Position numbers and translations under genes: made by a program. A model generated the notes under the pieces. The model did no database searches and had not been told where the DNA came from. It worked only from the letters and a program-made list of their open reading frames with translations. DNA of 5,859 bases, taken from Bacteroides sp. (lineage in GTDB: Bacteria; Bacteroidota; Bacteroidia; Bacteroidales; GCA-2748055). Location of the stretch: positions 1 through 5,859 of the forward strand of contig DSDZ01000461.1 of the NCBI GenBank assembly GCA_011048475.1, in the 5' to 3' direction. Below are positions 1-5,461 of this stretch, in pieces (positions within the stretch are counted from its first letter, which is position 1; every line of letters starts with the position of its first letter).

Positions 1-144
1 ATCATCAGCAGCTATATGGGGTATTACTCGGACCGGGGGACGGAAGGGGTGGGACGTGCCGCCAACTCGGCGGTGGTGGTCTCCTCCCTGGCCGTCTTCC
101 TGCTGGACCTGATCGCGGTGCAGATCACCGATCTCATTCTGTAA
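1..144 (+). CDS. mlaE: MlaE-family ABC transporter permease, C-terminal fragment
   Basis: This is the 3' end of a gene that begins before the window; 47 codons are visible, ending in TAA at 142-144. MlaE is the inner-membrane permease of the MlaFEDB phospholipid transporter, which moves lipids between inner and outer membrane. The visible peptide holds the family's usual tail: a glycine-rich stretch ending in EGVGRAANSAVV (residues 15-26 of the fragment), followed by a last hydrophobic helix (about residues 23-45) that runs to the stop. This matches the known pattern of a G-x-x-x-V-G-x-A segment followed by a final membrane helix in MlaE/YrbE proteins. The mlaF start lies 4 bases downstream and mlaD follows, which strongly supports the call. 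Only the end is seen, so overall length and the N-terminal region cannot be judged. Confidence 0.88.
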   Translation: MISSYMGYYSDRGTEGVGRAANSAVVVSSLAVFLLDLIAVQITDLIL

Positions 145-148
145 GGCC

Positions 149-889
149 ATGGATAAGGAGCGAATTCTACATATCAGCGGACTGTCCAAATCATTCGGGG
201 ACCAGCAGGTGATCGACAGGGTCGGATTTTCACTGTACAGAGGCGAAAACCTGGTGCTCCTGGGCAGGTCGGGCACCGGTAAGTCTGTGATCGTGAAATG
301 CATCGTGGGACTGATGGAGCCGGATGCGGGGGAGATCAATGTGTTCGGGACGGATGTGGTCAGCTGTTCGGAAAAGGAGCTGAACCGGATCCGGACCCGG
401 ATCGGTTTCCTTTTCCAGGAAGGGGCGCTCTACGATTCCATGAACATCGGTGAGAACCTCCTGTTCCCCGCGCGGCGGAACAGCAGGCTGCGGAAGCTGG
501 GTGAAAAGGAGCTGCAGGAGCTGGTGTTGCGGAACCTGGAGAGCGTCGGGCTGTCCGATGCGGTGGACAAAATGCCGGGGGAGCTCTCCGGAGGGATGAA
601 GAAAAGGGCCGGTCTGGCACGAACGCTGATGCTGTCGCCCGAGATGATCATTTATGACGAACCCACCACGGGGCTGGACCCCTTTACCAGTGAAGCCATC
701 AACGAGCTGATCCTGAAGGTCCGCCGGGAGTACAAAACCTCCTCCATCATCATCACCCACGATATCAGGTGTGCGGAGGCAACGGGCGACCGGCTGCTGT
801 TGTTGCATGGCGGCAGGATCGTGGCAGAGGGGGACATCCGTGCATTGCGGGACCACCCGGACCCGGAAGTGAGGAATTACTTTAAATAA
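149..889 (+). CDS. mlaF: MlaF-type ABC transporter ATP-binding protein (phospholipid transport)
   Basis: A 246-residue ABC ATPase that powers the MlaE permease on the cytoplasmic face of the inner membrane. All nucleotide-binding motifs are intact: Walker A GRSGTGKS (39-46), Q-loop glutamine at 90 within FLFQEGALYDSMN, signature LSGGMKKRAGLAR (146-158), Walker B MIIYDEP with catalytic Glu171, D-loop GLDP (175-178) and the switch histidine His204 in ITHD. The F-Q-x-G-A-L-Y/F-D-S sequence after the Q-loop and the LSGGM-x-K-R signature are typical of the MlaF group rather than of general importers. The length is close to the family's, slightly shorter than E. coli MlaF. ATG at 149 is the only start that gives the full N-terminal strand; the GG of the preceding stop region is the only possible ribosome site. 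It is flanked by mlaE (4-base gap) and mlaD (10-base gap). No MlaB STAS-domain gene is present in the window. Confidence 0.95.
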   Translation: MDKERILHISGLSKSFGDQQVIDRVGFSLYRGENLVLLGRSGTGKSVIVKCIVGLMEPDAGEINVFGTDVVSCSEKELNRIRTRIGFLFQEGALYDSMNIGENLLFPARRNSRLRKLGEKELQELVLRNLESVGLSDAVDKMPGELSGGMKKRAGLARTLMLSPEMIIYDEPTTGLDPFTSEAINELILKVRREYKTSSIIITHDIRCAEATGDRLLLLHGGRIVAEGDIRALRDHPDPEVRNYFK

Positions 890-899
890 TCAAGCAGCC

Positions 900-1952
900 A
901 TGAAAAGCAACCAACGCAGAAGCCTGATCGTGGGAGTGTTCATCACCCTGGCACTGTTCATTTTCATCGCGGGCATCTACCTCGTCGGCAGGAAAGAAAA
1001 TATCTTCGGTTCCACCATTGAGGTAAATGCCATATTCAATGATGTGAAGGGAGTGCAGGAGGGCGACAGGGTGAGGCTTTCGGGGATCGACATCGGAACC
1101 GTGAAAGGTATCGGTTTTCTGGATGACAACAGGGTGAATATCCGCATGAGCCTGAATACGGACAGGGCGGTCCATGTGAAGAAAGATTCAAGGGCGACCA
1201 TCGGGAATGAGGGACTCATGGGTGCCAAGGTGGTTACGATCCTGCCGGGAAGCATCCAGGCCGAACCGGTTGCCGAACTGGATACCCTGCAGACCATGGA
1301 GCAGGTGGATGTGGATGACATTCTCCGGGAGGTGAAGACCTCCAGCGAGAACATTGCCGTGGTCACCGGCGAACTGATCTCCATCACGCAGAAGATCAAC
1401 CGGGGGGACGGGGTATTCGGGAAGATCTTCACCGATACCACGCTGACTTCCAACCTGGATGATGCCAGTGAATACATTGCACGGATCACGGAAAACATCA
1501 ACGGGATCTCCGAGAAAGTGAGCCGCGGACAGGGGATCGTGGGGAGGCTGTTCACCGATACCCTCCTCACCGGTCAGCTCGACTCGGCCGGGAGGAACAT
1601 CGGCCAGATCGCCGCGAACATCTCTGAGATCACCGACAAGGTCAACCAGGGCGAAGGGATCTTCGGGCGTTTGTTCACGGACACCACCCTGACCAACAAG
1701 CTGTACCGGACCAGCCAGCACCTGGAATACACCACCCTCAACCTGATGGACCTCACCGAGAAGCTGAACAGCGATTCCAGCGCCCTGAGCCTGTTCATCA
1801 GCGACACCGCATTTGCCGATTCCGTGCAGATCCTCCTGCATAAGATCAACCGGGGCATCGAAGAGGCCACGGAGGCTTCCCGGGCGATCCGGCGGAGCGG
1901 CCTGATCCGGCTGTTCTCAAAGGACCGGGAGCAGGAGACGGACGGGGATTGA
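900..1952 (+). CDS. mlaD: MlaD-type MCE-domain protein with long repeat tail
   Basis: A 350-residue inner-membrane-anchored periplasmic protein of the MCE family, expected to form a ring on the MlaE-MlaF complex and pass phospholipids through its pore. A short basic N-terminus (KSNQRR) leads into one transmembrane helix (about 9-30). No lipobox cysteine is present; the protein has no cysteine at all. The MCE domain spans about 38-118, with family landmarks V-Q-E-G-D-R-V-R-L-S-G-I-D-I-G-T-V (52-68) and the E-G-L-M-G (104-108) segment. After a linker, residues 147-310 consist of four 41-residue units, and the tail ends in a short basic helix with GLIRLF (334-339). E. coli MlaD is about 183 residues, so this protein is nearly twice as long because of the tail; long helical tails are common in MCE proteins of other phyla. 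No Shine-Dalgarno sequence is evident before ATG 900. Function is firm at family level; the exact substrate is inferred. Confidence 0.92.
   Translation: MKSNQRRSLIVGVFITLALFIFIAGIYLVGRKENIFGSTIEVNAIFNDVKGVQEGDRVRLSGIDIGTVKGIGFLDDNRVNIRMSLNTDRAVHVKKDSRATIGNEGLMGAKVVTILPGSIQAEPVAELDTLQTMEQVDVDDILREVKTSSENIAVVTGELISITQKINRGDGVFGKIFTDTTLTSNLDDASEYIARITENINGISEKVSRGQGIVGRLFTDTLLTGQLDSAGRNIGQIAANISEITDKVNQGEGIFGRLFTDTTLTNKLYRTSQHLEYTTLNLMDLTEKLNSDSSALSLFISDTAFADSVQILLHKINRGIEEATEASRAIRRSGLIRLFSKDREQETDGD
1338..1829 (+). repeat. Four tandem 41-codon (123-bp) repeats in the mlaD tail
   Basis: Residues 147-187, 188-228, 229-269 and 270-310 of MlaD align without gaps. Units 1-3 share a core K-[IV]-x-[RQ]-G-x-G-[VI]-x-G-[KR]-[IL]-F-T-D-T-x-L-T-x-x-L, starting at residues 165, 206 and 247. 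Unit 4 keeps the period (KLN at 288, then F-I-S-D-T at 299-303) but has lost the glycines. Units start at bases 1338, 1461, 1584 and 1707. The DNA copies have diverged, so this is an old protein-level repeat, not a recent duplication. Each unit begins with a predicted helical stretch (N-I-x-x-I/V) and then the G-x-G-x-x-G-x-L/I-F turn. G-x-G-x-x-G-x-L-x-x-D motifs are known in MCE-protein tails; their precise role is not settled. Confidence 0.85.
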
Positions 1953-1977
1953 ATTTTTTTAGGTATTTTTACAGCCT
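1953..1977 (+). promoter_or_regulatory. Possible promoter for the surE-lpxB group
   Basis: This is the only sizeable AT-rich non-coding patch in the window: a run of seven T at 1954-1960, then TATTTTTA at 1964-1971. The second element resembles the Bacteroidetes -7 box (consensus TAnnTTTG) with A in place of the last G. A convincing -33 TTTG box is not seen at the expected distance upstream, where the sequence is still the GC-rich end of mlaD. Position, between two gene groups and about 65 bases before the chosen surE start, supports a promoter. The T-run could instead serve weakly in transcription ending after mlaD, but no stable GC-rich stem precedes it. Confidence 0.35.
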
Positions 1978-2025
1978 GTTTTCATTCCGGTCCGCATGCC
2001 GGACGCGCCGGGAGATCAACACATG

Positions 2026-2034
2026 AAGGGAGGG
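2026..2034 (+). promoter_or_regulatory. Purine-rich ribosome binding site deciding the surE start
   Basis: AAGGGAGGG ends 3 bases before ATG 2038, with the GGAGG core 4 bases away, which is slightly close but usable. It is the best Shine-Dalgarno-like sequence in the window and supports ATG 2038 over the in-frame ATG codons at 1996 and 2023. ATG 2023 has a weaker GGGAG at 2010-2014 with an 8-base gap, so it remains possible. Confidence 0.5.
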
Positions 2035-2037
2035 CAA

Positions 2038-2844
2038 ATGCAGAATAAAAAACAAAGGCCGCTGATCCTGGTGACCAATGATGACGGGATCGACGCAAAA
2101 GGGTTCCGTGAACTGATCGGGATTGCCAGGGAGTTCGGGGAGGTGGCGGCCATCTCCTCCCAGATCCCCATGTCGGGTATGTCGCATGCGATCACCATCA
2201 AGGTCCCCATCCGGGTACGGACAGTCCTGGATGAGGAAGGATTCAGGTTGTACCAGACCACCGGAACACCGGTGGACGGGGTCAAACTCTCTTTCCACAC
2301 CCTGCTGGGAAGGCGGCCGGATCTGCTGCTCAGCGGGATCAACCACGGATCCAACTCATCCGCCAGCATCCTTTATTCGGGGACCATGGGAGCCGTGATG
2401 GAAGGAGCCGTCAACCACATCCCCTCCATCGGTTTCTCCCTGCTGGATTACAGGCCCGATGCAGATTTTGGTGCCTCGGCAGGAGTGGCCAGGGAAGTGA
2501 TCCGGCTGGTGCTTGAGAAAGGGCTTCCAGACGGGATCTGCCTGAACGTGAACATCCCTTCGCTCCCCGCCTCCGAAATCAGGGGGATCCGGTTCTGCAA
2601 ACAGGCCAACGGATACTGGAGAGAGGAATTCGAAAAGCGGACCGATCCCAACGGCCACAGCTACTACTGGCTCACCGGATTCTTTCATAACCGGGAACCG
2701 AAAGGAGGAGGAATCGGCACGGATGAATGGGCCCTGGCCAATCATTATGTTTCGGTGGTACCCATCCAGACCGACATGACCGCCCATGCTTTCCTGGAAG
2801 TAATGAAGGAATGGGAAACATCAGGGATCAAGCATGGCGCCTGA
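2038..2844 (+). CDS. surE: 5'/3'-nucleotidase SurE (survival protein)
   Basis: A 268-residue cytoplasmic, metal-dependent phosphatase that removes phosphate from nucleoside monophosphates, and in some species from polyphosphate. Counting from ATG 2038, the metal-binding acidic pair is in LVTNDDGI (Asp15, Asp16), the conserved serine is Ser46 in MSGMSHAIT, and the conserved asparagine is Asn102 in SGINHGSN. Other family blocks are GTPVDGVKL (76-84), YSGTMGAVMEG (113-123), the IPSIGFSL stretch (128-135), LNVNIP (169-174) and the late YYWLTG (209-214) and TDMTA (245-249). The family usually has GTPxDC; here glycine replaces that cysteine. Bacteroidetes SurE proteins begin a few residues before the PLILVTNDDG strand, which favours ATG 2038; in-frame ATG 2023 and 1996 would add 5 or 14 poorly conserved residues. 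The 3' end overlaps the next gene by 11 bases, implying translational coupling. Confidence 0.95.
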   Translation: MQNKKQRPLILVTNDDGIDAKGFRELIGIAREFGEVAAISSQIPMSGMSHAITIKVPIRVRTVLDEEGFRLYQTTGTPVDGVKLSFHTLLGRRPDLLLSGINHGSNSSASILYSGTMGAVMEGAVNHIPSIGFSLLDYRPDADFGASAGVAREVIRLVLEKGLPDGICLNVNIPSLPASEIRGIRFCKQANGYWREEFEKRTDPNGHSYYWLTGFFHNREPKGGGIGTDEWALANHYVSVVPIQTDMTAHAFLEVMKEWETSGIKHGA

Positions 2845-3127
2845 AAAGCGATTCGATACGATCCTCTCGGGGCTGGTTTCCGGGCTCATCCTTCCAGCCG
2901 TTACGCTGGTCATCATCTGGCTGATCAGGTATGAAGGAGGATTCTTCCGGTTCCTGGGAGTTTTCCAGCAGATGGGCATGCTGTCCAAGATCCTCAGCCT
3001 GTCCGTGATCCCCAACCTCCTGCTATTCTTTCTCTTTCTCTGGACAAACCGCCCTTATTCCGCAAGAGGCGTTATCTTTGCCACACTGATCATGGCTTTT
3101 GTCATGCTGGTGCTCAAATTTGCATAG
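2834..3127 (+). CDS. Small three-helix membrane protein of unknown function
   Basis: I do not recognise a named family. The 97-residue product has a short charged N-terminus (APEKRFD) and three likely transmembrane helices at about 10-31, 51-70 and 78-96, joined by a loop of about 19 residues rich in Phe and Gly (YEGGFFRFLGVFQQMG) and a short basic turn (TNRPYSARG). By the positive-inside rule, the N-terminus and the R/K-bearing TM2-TM3 turn would tend to the cytoplasm, which is not fully consistent with three helices, so topology is open. The start overlaps the surE stop by 11 bases and the stop lies 5 bases before lpxB, so the gene is clearly part of this unit. Strong hydrophobic patterning and the tight fit argue that it is real. 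A role connected with LpxB or envelope assembly is only a guess from position. Confidence 0.8.
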   Translation: MAPEKRFDTILSGLVSGLILPAVTLVIIWLIRYEGGFFRFLGVFQQMGMLSKILSLSVIPNLLLFFLFLWTNRPYSARGVIFATLIMAFVMLVLKFA

Positions 3128-3132
3128 CTGCC

Positions 3133-4257
3133 ATGAGATATTTCATCATCGCAGGGGAAGCTTCCGGCGATCTCCACGCTTCCAACCTGATGAAGGCGCT
3201 GAAGCATCTTGATCCGGAGGCGGCATTCAGGTTCATGGGGGGAGACCTCATGGATGCGGTCTCAGGCGGGATTGTAATGCATTACAGGGAGACCAGCTAC
3301 ATGCTCCTGGATGTGGTGTTCCACCTGGGAAAGATCCTGCGGAACATGCGGAAGCTAAAAGCCGAAATGAGGGCATACGGTCCCCACGCGGTGATCCTGG
3401 TGGACTATCCCGGGTTCAACCTGCGGATGGCCAGGGCGGCCAGGAGGATGGGGCTGAAGGTGTTCTATTACATTTCCCCCAAGGTCTGGGCCTGGAAACA
3501 GCGAAGGGTGAAGTTGATCAAGAAATACATCCACCGGATGTTCGTCATCTTCCCGTTCGAAGAAGCGTTCTTCCAGAAATTTGGCCTCCGGGTGGAGTAT
3601 TTCGGGAATCCGCTGGTGGATGCGGTCGCTGCGTTCAGGGAGCAATTCCCGGGACCTGAAGCGTGGAAAAAGTCACACGGGCTGGAGGAAGGAGCGGTGG
3701 TGGCATTGCTTGCCGGTTCCAGGAAAAAAGAGATCGAAGCCATGCTTCCGGTGATGGTCCGCGTGGCCGGGAACCATCCCGGGTACAGGTACGTACTGGC
3801 CGGGGCCCCTTCCATTGATCCCGCTTTCTACGAACCCTTTATCCGCGATTCGCAGGTGGAGCTGGTGCAGGGCGAGACCTACCCGCTGCTGGCCTCGGCC
3901 TGTGCAGCGATGGTTACCTCGGGCACGGCCACCCTGGAAGCGGCGCTGTTCGACGTGCCCCAGGTGGTCCTTTATAAGACCGGTTCCCTGGCCTATGCGC
4001 TTGCAAAACGAATGATAAAAGTTAATTTTATCAGCCTTGTGAACCTGATCTACGGAGAGGGGCTGGTGCAGGAGGTGATCCAGAAGGACCTGTGCCGGCG
4101 GGCGGACAAAGAGCTGTCGCGGCTGCTGGAAGATGAAGGATACAGGAAGGCGATGCGCGGGGGCTATCGGGAGATCCGCCGCAGCATCGGGAAGGAAGGG
4201 GTTTCGGAGAGGATCTCCGCACGGATGGTGGAACTCATACACGGAAATGTGAAATGA
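3133..4257 (+). CDS. lpxB: Lipid-A-disaccharide synthase LpxB
   Basis: A 374-residue glycosyltransferase (GT19 family) that joins UDP-2,3-diacylglucosamine and 2,3-diacylglucosamine-1-phosphate into the beta-1,6 lipid A disaccharide at the cytoplasmic face of the inner membrane. Family motifs occur in order: GEASGD (8-13), FMGGDLM (34-40), VDYPGFN (90-96), YYISPKVWAWK (112-122), the IFPFE block (139-143), FGNPLVD (157-163), LLAGSR (192-197), TSGTATLEAAL (262-272) and NLIYGEGLVQEVIQ (304-317). Length is typical. ATG 3133 is fixed by the start-proximal strand MRYFIIAGEASGD; no Shine-Dalgarno sequence precedes it. It implies an LPS- or lipid-A-bearing outer membrane. An AT-rich 21-base inverted repeat lies inside the gene (see findings). 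The other lipid A genes are not in the window. Confidence 0.97.
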   Translation: MRYFIIAGEASGDLHASNLMKALKHLDPEAAFRFMGGDLMDAVSGGIVMHYRETSYMLLDVVFHLGKILRNMRKLKAEMRAYGPHAVILVDYPGFNLRMARAARRMGLKVFYYISPKVWAWKQRRVKLIKKYIHRMFVIFPFEEAFFQKFGLRVEYFGNPLVDAVAAFREQFPGPEAWKKSHGLEEGAVVALLAGSRKKEIEAMLPVMVRVAGNHPGYRYVLAGAPSIDPAFYEPFIRDSQVELVQGETYPLLASACAAMVTSGTATLEAALFDVPQVVLYKTGSLAYALAKRMIKVNFISLVNLIYGEGLVQEVIQKDLCRRADKELSRLLEDEGYRKAMRGGYREIRRSIGKEGVSERISARMVELIHGNVK

Positions 4258-4267
4258 GAAAAGAAGC

Positions 4268-5440
4268 ATGAAGATGAGACGGATTTATTTTCTGGTGATC
4301 CTGGGGTGCGCACTGACGGGAGCGTGGGCGCAGAATGTGCATGTGGGCATCTTCCAGGACCAGCTGGTAACCGCCTCGGTGGTGTATTGCTCATCGGGAA
4401 ATTACCACCTGGTTGCCGGGGATGAGATCCTTGCCAGGTTCGGACAGGGGGATGTCTTGTACCTCACACTGGACCGGGAGATGGTGAAGGTACTGGATGC
4501 GGACCGGGATTTCGGCTTCTTTTCAGAAGTGGAGTTGCGGGGCACGACACCTGACTGCGTCTTCCGGATCCGGCCAATCCAGCCCGAGCTGGAATCAAGG
4601 ATGTACGACGACGACCTGTTGGTGACCGCCCACGACCGTTACATGACACTGGTCAACCGGGTGGACATGGATAAATACCTGGCGGGGGTGGTCGAAGCCG
4701 AGGCCGGATACAATGCGGAAAAGGAATTTTACAAGGCACAGGCGATCCTCTGCCGCACCTTTGCGCTGAAGAACCTGGACCGCCACCTCTCCGAAGGCTT
4801 TTCCCTGTGCGACGGGACCCACTGCCAGGCATACAGGGGAAGGAGCATGCAGCATCCCGGGATCCTGACGGCCATCATGGAAACCACGGGAATGGTGCTG
4901 GCCGATTACCACTACAAACTGATCACGGCCGCATATCATTCAAACAGCGGTGGCCAGACCCAGCGGGCTTCGGAGGTTTGGCTGTCGGATGCCGACTACC
5001 TCCAGTCCGTGGTGGATCCTTACTCGCTCCACCAGCCCCATGCCAAGTGGCGGGACACCATCTCGTTCAATGACTGGAAGCAGTATCTCCTGAAGAACGG
5101 GATGCGGAGCGTCAACCGGATCCCAGAAGAGATCATCTACGTGGAGCAGATGCGGCGCAAGAAATATTTCGTGCTGGACAAAGACTCAATCAGGATGGCC
5201 AAGATCAGGGAGGACTGGGGGTTCCCGTCCGCGTTTTTCGACATGTTTCCCGACGGGGATTCGGTACTGGTGTGGGGGAAGGGATACGGCCACGGGATTG
5301 GCATGAGCCAGGAGGGAGCCATGAAAATGGCCGGGGACGGATTCTTGTTCAGGGACATCCTGCAGTTTTATTTTCACGAGGTCAGGCTGATGGATTACAG
5401 GGACCTGCCTGCCTCCAGCATCCCCCATGTGGAATTCTGA
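4268..5440 (+). CDS. Secreted SpoIID/LytB-domain protein (probable peptidoglycan-acting)
   Basis: A 390-residue exported protein. Residues 1-21 form a signal peptide (basic KMRR, hydrophobic 7-18) with a likely signal peptidase I site after AWA (19-21). Cys14 in ILGC is a poor lipobox with a very short hydrophobic run, so a lipoprotein is less likely but not excluded. Residues about 22-115 are beta-rich and unassigned. The SpoIID domain covers about 120-375: NRVDMDKYLAGVVEAEAG holds the likely catalytic glutamate Glu145 (by alignment to the V-V-x-S-E-M motif of Bacillus SpoIID, the Met being Ala here), then KAQAILCRTFALKN (156-169), the CDGTHCQAY block (181-189, possible metal ligands Cys181, His185, Cys186), AAYHSNSGGQT (221-231) and GKGYGHGIGMSQEGA (337-351). 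SpoIID is a lytic transglycosylase on stem-peptide-free glycan strands; LytB relatives are amidase enhancers. Here a vegetative cell-wall role is inferred. In-frame ATG 4274 is an alternative start. Confidence 0.88.
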   Translation: MKMRRIYFLVILGCALTGAWAQNVHVGIFQDQLVTASVVYCSSGNYHLVAGDEILARFGQGDVLYLTLDREMVKVLDADRDFGFFSEVELRGTTPDCVFRIRPIQPELESRMYDDDLLVTAHDRYMTLVNRVDMDKYLAGVVEAEAGYNAEKEFYKAQAILCRTFALKNLDRHLSEGFSLCDGTHCQAYRGRSMQHPGILTAIMETTGMVLADYHYKLITAAYHSNSGGQTQRASEVWLSDADYLQSVVDPYSLHQPHAKWRDTISFNDWKQYLLKNGMRSVNRIPEEIIYVEQMRRKKYFVLDKDSIRMAKIREDWGFPSAFFDMFPDGDSVLVWGKGYGHGIGMSQEGAMKMAGDGFLFRDILQFYFHEVRLMDYRDLPASSIPHVEF

Positions 5441-5461
5441 TGGCCGTTTTTTGAACCGGAT

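Noticed and set aside
230..856. Minus-strand open frame of 208 codons opposite mlaF
   Set aside because: The plus strand carries every ABC ATPase motif; the antisense peptide is rich in Pro, His and Gln and shows no recognisable fold.
1392..1829. mlaD repeats as a CRISPR array or DNA-level tandem repeat
   Set aside because: The similarity is at protein level with diverged codons, and the reading frame runs unbroken through all units.
1188..1841. Long minus-strand open frame (217 codons) opposite mlaD, overlapping another of 197 codons at 977-1570
   Set aside because: Both lie fully opposite a well-supported gene, have low-complexity composition with no domain motif, and arise easily where the sense gene is GC-rich and repetitive.
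1996..2037. Longer SurE starting at ATG 1996
   Set aside because: The extra residues do not match known SurE N-termini, the ATG lies in a possible hairpin loop, and ATG 2038 has a much better ribosome site.
3673..4269. Minus-strand open frame of 198 codons opposite lpxB
   Set aside because: It is the complement of intact LpxB motifs, has no separate spacing or start signal, and resembles no protein I know.
5441..5461. Run of six T (5447-5452) between the SpoIID gene and gldF as a terminator
   Set aside because: No stable GC-rich stem precedes it, and the gap to gldF is only 21 bases, which fits continued transcription better.
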